Shown piece by piece: positions 17,354 to 24,881 of a DNA stretch of 64,000 bases; within the stretch, counting starts at the first letter, position 1; every line of letters starts with the position of its first letter. A model generated the notes under the pieces. It made no database searches. It saw only the letters and a program-made list of their open reading frames with translations, and had not been told where the DNA came from. Source of the stretch: Ignavibacteriales bacterium (lineage in GTDB: Bacteria > Bacteroidota > Ignavibacteria > Ignavibacteriales > Ignavibacteriaceae); contig JADJMD010000013.1 of NCBI GenBank assembly GCA_016709765.1, positions 186,001 through 250,000 on the forward strand, read 5' to 3'. A program made the position numbers and the translations under genes.

Positions 17354-18745
17354 TTAGCGAAGTAAAATCATTTTTTTCGTTTGAATTACAGAACCTGATT
17401 TAAGTTGATAAAAATATACTCCGCTTGTTAAATTACTACCATCAAATTCTACTTCGTAAGCTCCTATAGGTTTTTCTTCGTTTACTAGTGTTGCTACTTC
17501 TTTACCTAATACATCAAATATTTTAAGCTGTACTCGAGACCCTTCGACTCCGCTCAGTGTGACATTTGGAATTGTAAATCTGATCTTTGTTACCGGATTA
17601 AATGGATTTGGATAATTTTGCTCTAACCTAAATTCTGTTGGATTTATAGTTTGTGATGAGTTCTCTTCTTCTATTTTTGTTAATATTACTTCTGGTGATA
17701 ATTTTCTGTTTATCATCAGCATTACTGCATCAGCTATTAGATACTTTCCTGCCTCTAAGTATGTGTTATCTATTTTTAATACTTTTCTGTTCCCTTCTGT
17801 TAGGTAAACTGTACCAATCTTTTGCCAGCCTTTTTTATTTAAGTTTGCCTGATTTACTATCACTTCAGTTGAGTCTGTATCTGAATAAATAACATATCTG
17901 GCATTCTGCGTCCACGGTGTATTTGGAACTAAATATCCGTAAACATCAAAGTATGCACCAAAAGGAACATCTACATTATATTCTACTGCCTGATAACTTG
18001 ATGTTACATTTGTTCGGATTATTCCTCCATCATATCCTGGCTGAGCATAATTTGTCCAGGTTCCAGTTATTGTTACTCCACTTTCGGTTTCATTTTTTAT
18101 CGTCGCTTTTGGGCGCCAGATGTTCCCGTTGCGATATGGAACAAGTGCAGGTTGATTATAAAAATCTGTTCCGATGATATTGCCAATCTCATTTGAGTTG
18201 GCTCTTAATCCTTCATAAAAAAATGCACACTCGCCGTTAACATTATTAGTACGGTTATAATTTATTATTTGAGAAATTAAAGTAGGAGTTGTAACCCAGG
18301 AGCCGGCTTTAATTAAAACCCCAGCAAAATATATATCAGGATTAACACTTCTTATTTGCTGAAGTGATTGAGCTAATACTGATTGATAACCCGAAAAATC
18401 ATATCTATAAAGTTGAGGGACTATGTTATCTACAATATTATTTTGAGCCCAGTATCTGGAGTCCTGAAGATATTCATCATATCCCCACGGATACGGAGTT
18501 GGGGATGATGATAAAATTAAATGGTCGCCTCTGCTTTTAACTGAATCTCTCATCCTTAAGAAGAACTCATTTAATTTATCCGCTCTCCATCTTTTCCAGT
18601 TTGGATCGCCGGCATTGTTTGGAGGATTGGCTCCGCTGTGTTCTGATTGATATATTGCAACAGTTACGGAATCGTAAACACCGTCAACCGGGATCGATGG
18701 TAATCGGTCATCCCCCCTGCACGCCGTCAACATCATAATTATCAA
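17354..18745 (-). CDS. Second GHL10 paralogue, C-terminal part with golvesin-like and T9SS domains (frameshifted)
   Basis: The first ten residues of this frame (MIIMMLTACR) are artefact. True homology begins at GDDRLPSIPVDGVYD, directly continuing the frame that stops at 18708. The rest holds the second half of the GHL10 barrel (YQSEHSGANPP, SSSPTPYPWGYDEYLQD), a golvesin-like domain nearly identical to that of the 15.4-kb gene, and a T9SS domain. The sorting domain carries ten extra residues (VTLSGVEGSR) encoded by a dispersed repeat inserted in frame. The break lies at a run of six G (plus-strand C6, 18712-18717). With five G the two parts would read through as GVQGDDRLP, as in the 19.3-kb paralogue. 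Confidence 0.85.
   Translation of the reverse strand: MIIMMLTACRGDDRLPSIPVDGVYDSVTVAIYQSEHSGANPPNNAGDPNWKRWRADKLNEFFLRMRDSVKSRGDHLILSSSPTPYPWGYDEYLQDSRYWAQNNIVDNIVPQLYRYDFSGYQSVLAQSLQQIRSVNPDIYFAGVLIKAGSWVTTPTLISQIINYNRTNNVNGECAFFYEGLRANSNEIGNIIGTDFYNQPALVPYRNGNIWRPKATIKNETESGVTITGTWTNYAQPGYDGGIIRTNVTSSYQAVEYNVDVPFGAYFDVYGYLVPNTPWTQNARYVIYSDTDSTEVIVNQANLNKKGWQKIGTVYLTEGNRKVLKIDNTYLEAGKYLIADAVMLMINRKLSPEVILTKIEEENSSQTINPTEFRLEQNYPNPFNPVTKIRFTIPNVTLSGVEGSRVQLKIFDVLGKEVATLVNEEKPIGAYEVEFDGSNLTSGVYFYQLKSGSVIQTKKMILLR
17536..17564. repeat. Dispersed repeat inserted in frame inside the T9SS domain
   Basis: The plus strand reads GAGACCCTTCGACTCCGCTC followed by AGTGTGACA, a repeat form widespread in this bacterial group. 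On the coding (minus) strand it gives VTLSGVEGSR between FTIPN and VQLKIFDVLG. The paralogue at 15.4 kb has no such residues at this point. Confidence 0.8.
17925..18100 (-). repeat. 176-base patch identical to 15927-16102
   Basis: This is the second copy of the identical patch in the golvesin-like domain of the frameshifted GHL10 gene. Upstream and downstream coding sequence differs from the first copy at many third positions. Confidence 0.9.
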
Positions 18746-19259
18746 TCACTTCAGTAACCAAAGAAATCATATAATTCTGAACTTCAGGATTTATTCCACT
18801 CAACCAATCGAATCCGTTTTTAACAACAAGGTTGCCTTGATTATTCTTTAACGCCCAATTTGGATACTTTGCAACAATATGTCCGCCATTTAAACTGTAT
18901 GATGAAGAAAATCCAAATTCAAACCATGGAATTACTTCTATTCCAACTCTATGAGCTTCAATTACAAGTCTTTCTAGAAAATCTCTGTTTTGAAAAGATA
19001 CATCAGGTATAGTAGGTGCATTGAAAAGGCTATCCATAATTTCACTTGGATAAATAGTGTAGCCTTTATTATAAACAACGGGAAAGATTACATTTATGCC
19101 GATTGAGGATAAGTAATTTACTGCTTCAACAATTGAGTTATCCGTTGCAAGAACATAACTATCTACATTTGTTAACCACGTTGCTCTAAACTGCTGAAGC
19201 GGCTGAGCATTTGCATTATGACAAATTAATAATAACACAACTAATAAAAATCTTTTCAC
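18708..19259 (-). CDS. Second GHL10 paralogue, N-terminal part
   Basis: These 183 residues begin with a signal peptide (MKRFLLVVLLLICHNANAQ) and the first half of a GHL10 barrel: RATWLTNVDSYVL, VVYNKGYTIYPSEIMDSLF, VIPWFEFGFSSSYSLNGG, then NYDVDGVQGG and a stop. In the intact paralogue at 19.3 kb the same place reads IDGIQGDDRLPAMP. The stop is caused by a one-base expansion (or sequencing error) in a G6 tract. The complete protein would have about 640 residues with the rest encoded at 17354-18717. It lies 6 bases downstream of the third paralogue, so the three GHL10 genes and the NagX-like gene appear to be one transcript. Confidence 0.85.
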   Translation of the reverse strand: MKRFLLVVLLLICHNANAQPLQQFRATWLTNVDSYVLATDNSIVEAVNYLSSIGINVIFPVVYNKGYTIYPSEIMDSLFNAPTIPDVSFQNRDFLERLVIEAHRVGIEVIPWFEFGFSSSYSLNGGHIVAKYPNWALKNNQGNLVVKNGFDWLSGINPEVQNYMISLVTEVIDNYDVDGVQGG

Positions 19260-19265
19260 ATTACC

Positions 19266-20393
19266 TCATCTAATTAAATCCGGAAACTCAACCTTATCTT
19301 TATAAATTTTCTTAAATAAATCAGGATACTTTTTTATACCCTCATAGAAGAAAAAAACTTCTCCATTTACATTATTATTTCGGTTTACTTCTATCATCTG
19401 ATTAAGAAATTCCTCGGAAGGATAATAATCACCTACTTTAAGCAAAACACCGGGATAAAATCTGTTAAAATATTTTTGATCAATTTGGTCTTCAACAATT
19501 AAATCAAGTGCGTTTCTATAATCTTTAATGTTGTATCTATAAACTTGCGGACAAACAAAATCAACATAACCATTTTGCATCCAAGTTGGCCAGTCCTGCA
19601 AATACTCTTCTTCGCTCCATGGATAAATACTTGGAGCCATAGATACAATTAATTTCTGGTTATGAGATTTAACAGAATCGTGAATTATCTTCATGAAATT
19701 TGTAAGAAGGTTTGATCTCCATTTTATCCAATTATAATCTTTATGATATAAAGGCGGATTTTTTCCATCGTGTTCAGATCTGTAAAGTTTAACTGTATAT
19801 TCATCATAGCCTGCTTCGGAAGGCATTGCTGGCAATCTATCATCGCCCTGAATACCATCAATATTATAGTTTCGAACTACTTCCATTATTAACGATAGCA
19901 TAAAATCCTGAACTTCAGGATTAAATCCATTCATCCACTCAAATCCGTTTTTTGTTACAAGGTTTCCATTAACGTCTTTTGAAGCCCATTCAGGTTTCTT
20001 TTCTAAAATTGGTCCGCCATTTAATTGATATGAAGATGAAAAACCAAATTCAAACCAGGCAATAACTTTTATATTTTTTTTATGTGCTTCTTCAATTAAT
20101 TCATTAAGTGGATCTCGTCCTGTAAATAAAGTATCGATTTCAACTCCGGTAAATCCTTTCATAATTTTGCTTGGATAAGTTGTCATAGCTTTATTCCAGG
20201 TAACAACAAAGATTGTATTAAATCCAAGTTCATCTAAAAGATTAACAGCTTCAACAATATTTTCTTTGGAATTTAGAACCTCACTATCAACATTAGTTAG
20301 CCATACACCACGAACAGCTTTAGTTTCACTGGTCTGGCAGGAGGGACTTATGAATAATGATAAGACGAATAGAAATGTTATTAATTTTTTCAT
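19266..20393 (-). CDS. GHL10-family glycosyl hydrolase, lipoprotein, without T9SS domain
   Basis: This 375-residue paralogue ends after the GHL10 barrel. The N-terminus MKKLITFLFVLSLFISPSCQ has a lipobox-like end with Cys19, so it is probably a lipoprotein and not a T9SS client. The domain runs from RGVWLTNVDSEVL through VIAWFEFGFSSSYQLNGG, NYNIDGIQGDDRLPAMP, SMAPSIYPWSEEEYLQD and VCPQVYRYN. GHL10 proteins are TIM-barrel glycosidase relatives; few have a defined substrate. The intact GDDRLP loop makes it the reference for its two neighbours. It and the two T9SS copies probably share a substrate at different cell locations: lipid-anchored here, surface-exported there. Confidence 0.83.
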   Translation of the reverse strand: MKKLITFLFVLSLFISPSCQTSETKAVRGVWLTNVDSEVLNSKENIVEAVNLLDELGFNTIFVVTWNKAMTTYPSKIMKGFTGVEIDTLFTGRDPLNELIEEAHKKNIKVIAWFEFGFSSSYQLNGGPILEKKPEWASKDVNGNLVTKNGFEWMNGFNPEVQDFMLSLIMEVVRNYNIDGIQGDDRLPAMPSEAGYDEYTVKLYRSEHDGKNPPLYHKDYNWIKWRSNLLTNFMKIIHDSVKSHNQKLIVSMAPSIYPWSEEEYLQDWPTWMQNGYVDFVCPQVYRYNIKDYRNALDLIVEDQIDQKYFNRFYPGVLLKVGDYYPSEEFLNQMIEVNRNNNVNGEVFFFYEGIKKYPDLFKKIYKDKVEFPDLIR

Positions 20394-20416
20394 TTGCTGT
20401 AAATAGCTTTTGATAA

Positions 20417-21139
20417 TTACAGCCTTAAATTGATTCCTGCTCTGAAATCAAAAAACTGCAATCCACTTACATTTTCCAGATTTAAATCAAGCGTAGGCCA
20501 AAGTTCAGCAATTATAAGTTTGTAGTTAGCGGATAGGTTTAACCAGACTGGTTCAAAAATATTTATGTTAAAATCTAATCCTGCGTTTAAACCGCCGCTC
20601 CAATCTTTTTGATTGAGAGCGGGAACATTAATTATATCAATAACAACAAGATCCCCGCTTCCGGTAGTATCTGCAAATAATGAATCACTATAATTTCCGT
20701 GGTCGTAATTCCAATAATAAAACCCGAAACCAAGATTTAAGTCTGTTTCAAAAATATCCGATTTAAAGAGCTTATACTTTGCTTCGGCAGTAAAACCGGC
20801 GACTGTTAACTCCATACTTATGCCTGGCAGTTCAAATCTTAAATCCTGATTAACACTGTTGATATTAGTTTCAACAATTTTATACATCTGGTCTTCATTA
20901 ACTTCATCAAATTTAAAGTACTCAAACTTTCCAACCCAGGTCCAATCATCACTAACCTGTTTGCCGGCATAAAACCAGCCTCCAAATGCGCCGTTCATTC
21001 TATCAGCTAATGAACCAACAGGAAGATTATAATTACCTCCTGCACCAATTATATACTTGTCTTGAGCCAGCAATAACTGTGATAAAGTAAAAAAAACAAG
21101 TAGAAAAATTTTAATTGATAATCTCATAAATAATTTCAC
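20417..21139 (-). CDS. Putative outer-membrane beta-barrel protein
   Basis: This 240-residue protein has a signal peptide (IKIFLLVFFTLSQLLLAQ) and alternating-residue strands rich in Tyr, Trp and Phe (WTWVGKFEYFKF, NLGFGFYYWNYDHG, GGLNAGLDFNINIF). It ends in a strand-like FFDFRAGINLRL with an aromatic-rich C-terminus, as in small outer-membrane barrels. No named family is recognised. It is spaced 1 base from a second barrel-like protein of exactly the same length and belongs to the run headed by the TonB-dependent receptor. Its job could be structural or as a pore for glycan fragments. Confidence 0.6.
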   Translation of the reverse strand: MKLFMRLSIKIFLLVFFTLSQLLLAQDKYIIGAGGNYNLPVGSLADRMNGAFGGWFYAGKQVSDDWTWVGKFEYFKFDEVNEDQMYKIVETNINSVNQDLRFELPGISMELTVAGFTAEAKYKLFKSDIFETDLNLGFGFYYWNYDHGNYSDSLFADTTGSGDLVVIDIINVPALNQKDWSGGLNAGLDFNINIFEPVWLNLSANYKLIIAELWPTLDLNLENVSGLQFFDFRAGINLRL

Positions 21140-21140
21140 A

Positions 21141-21863
21141 TCAGTAAAAAATGGCTAAACCTAGTGCGATCGAAAGTTCACTGCCTATAGGAAAATCATC
21201 ATACCCCAAAGAGCCTTCTGTTGGGATTACATAAGAATACTGTACGTTTGTAAAGATTCCCAAAGATTTATATAATTTATATTGAACATTAAGGCTGCTA
21301 GTAATAAAAAGTGGACTTCCTTTTTTTGAAGGTGCAAAATTTCTATAACTGTATTGCAAAGTATAATCTGCCTCGGGATAATATTTACTCCAGCTTTCAA
21401 CAGCAAACATACGTCGTGTGTAAACATAAACTCCACCGCCAACAGTTGGTGTGATTTCTAATTTATCAATGGGTAAAAAATCATAGCCGATTGAAATCGA
21501 AATAGGAATCAAATCAATTTTTTGTGCAGCTGATATTTGCACTCCTAAATTCTGATCAGCGTTGAGATCAGATACAATTTTAGGATAGTATCTGTCTGTC
21601 CAAAAAACCCAGCCCCAATTATTCAATACATCGGGTTCACTGAGTGAGTAAAGTTTATAACCACCATTAATATTAATTAAAATATCATCTGCAATTAAAA
21701 ATTTAATCTTTACCCCTCCGCCAACTGCATCCGCTTCTGTAATCTGCAATCGTGTTGATAATTCCGAAGAGTAATCTCCATAGAACGATATGGATTGCAG
21801 CTGGGCAAAGTTGTTTGAATAACCAAGTAAAAAAGCTAACAATATTAACTGGAATTTTTTCAT
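21141..21863 (-). CDS. Putative outer-membrane beta-barrel protein
   Basis: This 240-residue protein starts MKKFQLILLAFLLGYSNNFA with a clear signal peptide. It shows repeated amphipathic strands (DDILININGGYKLYSL, GGGVYVYTRRMFAVES, LYKSLGIFTNVQYSYV) and a C-terminal SELSIALGLAIFY ending in Tyr, the classic signal for outer-membrane barrel insertion. No specific family is recognised. It is not obviously alike in sequence to the adjacent 240-residue barrel. It lies 13 bases downstream of the PorV/PorQ gene and is likely co-transcribed. Confidence 0.6.
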   Translation of the reverse strand: MKKFQLILLAFLLGYSNNFAQLQSISFYGDYSSELSTRLQITEADAVGGGVKIKFLIADDILININGGYKLYSLSEPDVLNNWGWVFWTDRYYPKIVSDLNADQNLGVQISAAQKIDLIPISISIGYDFLPIDKLEITPTVGGGVYVYTRRMFAVESWSKYYPEADYTLQYSYRNFAPSKKGSPLFITSSLNVQYKLYKSLGIFTNVQYSYVIPTEGSLGYDDFPIGSELSIALGLAIFY

Positions 21864-21876
21864 AGAATATCTTGCA

Positions 21877-22848
21877 TTAGTGCATTCCTAATTGTAAAGT
21901 AAACCTTAAAATATTTCCAAGTCTGCCGTAATCCGAATAAGCAAAATCAAAACTCATTGGAAGCTCTAATTGAGGATTTATTCCTAATCCAAAGCTTAGA
22001 TTTTCTTCATCATAAAAAAACTTATAGCCGCCGCGTAAAATAAAAATATTATTCCAGCTTACTTCAGCTCCAAGGTTTAATCTTTCATTTGAATTATTTG
22101 GATGTGAGGCTTCAAAAATTACTGTGCCTTTGTATTCGGACTCATTATCACCAAAAATTTCTGCAGCAAGTCCAAGTTTAAATGTTGCAGGCATTTTAAA
22201 TTCATCATTTATAAACTTACTATTTGTACCAAAATTGTGGATTGTTGCCGCAATCCTAAGTGAGTGGAAGCCTGTGTAATACAAAACGCCGCCATCAAAT
22301 AAAATATTATCAGCTTTGTAGATATCTATCTTTTCCTGTACATATTTTAAAGTTACTCCAACCGAAAAACGATCTGTTAACATTTTGGAATAAGTTAAAC
22401 CTGCTGCTATCGAGTTAGCTTCAAAGCTTCCAATAACAGAATACACTTTTTGTCCGGATGATCTTGTAGTCCTTGGCATCGAACCATAATCAAGTAAGAT
22501 AAATCCGATACCAAATACTCCTATAGGTGAGTTGTAAGTATAACCAGTTCCGTAATTTTTTATATCAGCAAACCAGTTTGAATATGATGCTGAGAATGAA
22601 TGGGTGTAATTTGTAAATCCAATAATAGCAGGATTAACAAATAACCCTTCTGAGTTCATATCAGAAAGTGCAATTGATGCCTCACCCAAAGCCGCAACTC
22701 TTGCGGTAGTAGGTATCTGTAAAAATGTAAACCCGGCAGTAGCATTGCTTTTAAATTCATCCTGACACAATAATGAAGTGTTCAGAATAATAAATTGGAG
22801 GAAAAATATTCCTAACAGAAATTTTATTTTTTTAATTCGCATCATCAT
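21877..22848 (-). CDS. PorV/PorQ-family outer-membrane protein
   Basis: The 323 residues start with a signal peptide and, right after it, the family's N-terminal pattern: FKSNATAGFTFLQIPTTARVAALGEASIALSD, in which a conserved 'A..G....L....AR..ALG.A' is diagnostic. NPAIIGF and repeated barrel strands follow to a C-terminal LRFTLQLGMH. PorV-type proteins shuttle or hold T9SS substrates at the outer membrane; many genomes of this group carry extra paralogues of unknown cargo. The start overlaps the stop of the large T9SS protein by 4 bases, so the two are translationally coupled. A dedicated role in handling that protein is an attractive inference. Confidence 0.82.
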   Translation of the reverse strand: MMMRIKKIKFLLGIFFLQFIILNTSLLCQDEFKSNATAGFTFLQIPTTARVAALGEASIALSDMNSEGLFVNPAIIGFTNYTHSFSASYSNWFADIKNYGTGYTYNSPIGVFGIGFILLDYGSMPRTTRSSGQKVYSVIGSFEANSIAAGLTYSKMLTDRFSVGVTLKYVQEKIDIYKADNILFDGGVLYYTGFHSLRIAATIHNFGTNSKFINDEFKMPATFKLGLAAEIFGDNESEYKGTVIFEASHPNNSNERLNLGAEVSWNNIFILRGGYKFFYDEENLSFGLGINPQLELPMSFDFAYSDYGRLGNILRFTLQLGMH

Positions 22849-24863
22849 CTAACTATTGCAAACTTTCCTAGCTTGCTTCCGCCATTATAATCGATATGAA
22901 AAATGTAAATACCGCTTTCAACAAACTGCCCATAATCAGTAACCTGATCCCAGGTAACAATGGCACCGGTTCCATCAGCAACATCAATAGTTTTTACAAT
23001 ATCGCCTCTTACTGTATAAATCCTTATCGTACAAGGATTAGGTAGATTAACAAATTGTATTTGATCACCTGCCCCTGGCTGTGATTGCCCTTCGCTGATT
23101 ATAAAAGGATTTGGGACAACAAGTACTTCTTCTAAATCTTCTTTGGGTGCGATAGTTGCAATAAATGGAGTTTGTTTTCGATTAGCAAAAATGGATGTTT
23201 CAAGTGGAGGAACGTTTGTAATAGTTTGAACGCCAGTCCAGCTTGCTCTTCCATTATCAAAGGATGTTAAAGCATAATAATATCCCTGCCCGATTGAAAC
23301 TGCTGAATCTATATAGGTGTATTCAAATCCATCTAAATAATTTGGATCGCCTGCAAAAACCGTATCTATAGCGATCCAGGGACCGATTGACAGGTACTCA
23401 GATCTATATACTATATAACCAACTAAATCAAGTTGACCATCATCAGGATCGGGAATTGATTCAGCTTCTATTCCCCACTTCAGAATATTAGCAACAATAT
23501 CGCCGCCTCTGTTATAATCTACTGTAAAGACAGGTGCTGCCGGTGGATCGGGATGATTAAAATTATTATCAAAAGTAAATTGCGATTGATCTACACTTCT
23601 ATCAAACAATCCTCTTGAGAGACTTGTAATTGTAGCAGTTCCGTAATTCTTTGGTTGAATAGCTATTCCATAATCAACACCGTTTACAATCTCAGCAACT
23701 GCAAATCTTATTGAATCCCCTGGTAAAATGTCCCAGGGACCGAGAGACATCATAGACCACATTCTGGATCTTCTCATATATACTGTATCTGTAAAACTTG
23801 AAACAAAACTTGAAGTCAATCTGATATCCTGCATTGCTGCATATTGTGCTTCAAGTGAACCAAGGTTTGTAAACGGTCCGCTTAAGTCAATCGAATTGCT
23901 GGCAGCAGACCAACCGTAACGATTAACTTTTGAAACTTCATTAAGTTTATTTAGAGAAGAGTACAAAAGTTTATAACCAACATAAGCAGGAGCAAGATAT
24001 TCGCCGCTCGGTTGATCATTTACAATTGGGCCAAATGAATTAACCAATCCAAAGGTTTCTGTTTGATTTTTAGTATCCGGATAATCTGCGGCATATCCAA
24101 AAATTAATCTTTTGCTTGCAGTGTTAAAAAACCATGTATTTCTTGCACCCGGAGATAGTGAGGGAAATAGAACAGACCAGGATCTTGAGTTACTATGCAT
24201 TCCATAATTTAATGTGATGTAAACATCCAATAGAGAATCAGCAACAAATCTCTCTGATGAAACAAGTGATCTAATTTCCGGTGAAATATTTTTTATAACA
24301 TAATCATGAATGATATAATTTTCATCTTTTCTTGAACCGCTCCATTGATGTGTTGTTCTTTTAACGCGAACCGGAAGCATTCGTTTGATTTGAAATTCAT
24401 CCTGATAATTAATATTATATTCCCAGACAGTTTCAACAACTTCTTCACCAACATCAGGATTGGTCTTTAACCAAAAATTTTCACCATTAGGATAAACTTT
24501 TCTATTTGTCTTAACAGTGTATTTAGAAGCAGCCCCTTCAGCAACAGAACTACCATATAATGACCATTCCTCAACAGATAAAATACTATCTTGTGCCCAC
24601 TTTGCACCTATGTAAAAACCACCGGAAACAAGATGTGAGGCTGTGCCTCCAATGTTTTCTGAAATAAGACTTGCATCGTAGCCTGGCCAGTCAAGTCCAA
24701 TTCCTCTTTGTGTCCAGTTGCTAAAAGATGGGCCGACTTTGCCTAATGAAACAGTTTGCCACAATTGTCCTCTATTAAGTATAAACGATGATGATTCAAT
24801 CTGTGCAAATGATTGAGGAACAATCATTATAAAAGTTATAAACAGTAAAAAATTTTTCATCAA
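22845..24863 (-). CDS. Large exported protein with FlgD-Ig/T9SS-like C-terminus
   Basis: These 672 residues have a signal peptide (FLLFITFIMIVPQSFAQ). A long beta-rich body of no recognised family follows (SSFILNRGQLWQTVSLGKVG at its start), then a fibronectin-like stretch (about 445-540; VGYIVYRSEYLSIGPW, YYYALTSFDNG). The C-terminal sorting-type domain begins VVPNPFI and ends ESGIYIFHIDYNGGSKLGKF. It lies between the TonB-dependent receptor (18-base gap) and the PorV/PorQ gene (4-base overlap). From general knowledge of this group, receptor, large beta protein and PorV-like protein often occur together and may form a surface complex. The ligand is unknown. Confidence 0.7.
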   Translation of the reverse strand: MMKNFLLFITFIMIVPQSFAQIESSSFILNRGQLWQTVSLGKVGPSFSNWTQRGIGLDWPGYDASLISENIGGTASHLVSGGFYIGAKWAQDSILSVEEWSLYGSSVAEGAASKYTVKTNRKVYPNGENFWLKTNPDVGEEVVETVWEYNINYQDEFQIKRMLPVRVKRTTHQWSGSRKDENYIIHDYVIKNISPEIRSLVSSERFVADSLLDVYITLNYGMHSNSRSWSVLFPSLSPGARNTWFFNTASKRLIFGYAADYPDTKNQTETFGLVNSFGPIVNDQPSGEYLAPAYVGYKLLYSSLNKLNEVSKVNRYGWSAASNSIDLSGPFTNLGSLEAQYAAMQDIRLTSSFVSSFTDTVYMRRSRMWSMMSLGPWDILPGDSIRFAVAEIVNGVDYGIAIQPKNYGTATITSLSRGLFDRSVDQSQFTFDNNFNHPDPPAAPVFTVDYNRGGDIVANILKWGIEAESIPDPDDGQLDLVGYIVYRSEYLSIGPWIAIDTVFAGDPNYLDGFEYTYIDSAVSIGQGYYYALTSFDNGRASWTGVQTITNVPPLETSIFANRKQTPFIATIAPKEDLEEVLVVPNPFIISEGQSQPGAGDQIQFVNLPNPCTIRIYTVRGDIVKTIDVADGTGAIVTWDQVTDYGQFVESGIYIFHIDYNGGSKLGKFAIVR

Positions 24864-24881
24864 TATATTTTTGATCTTTAT

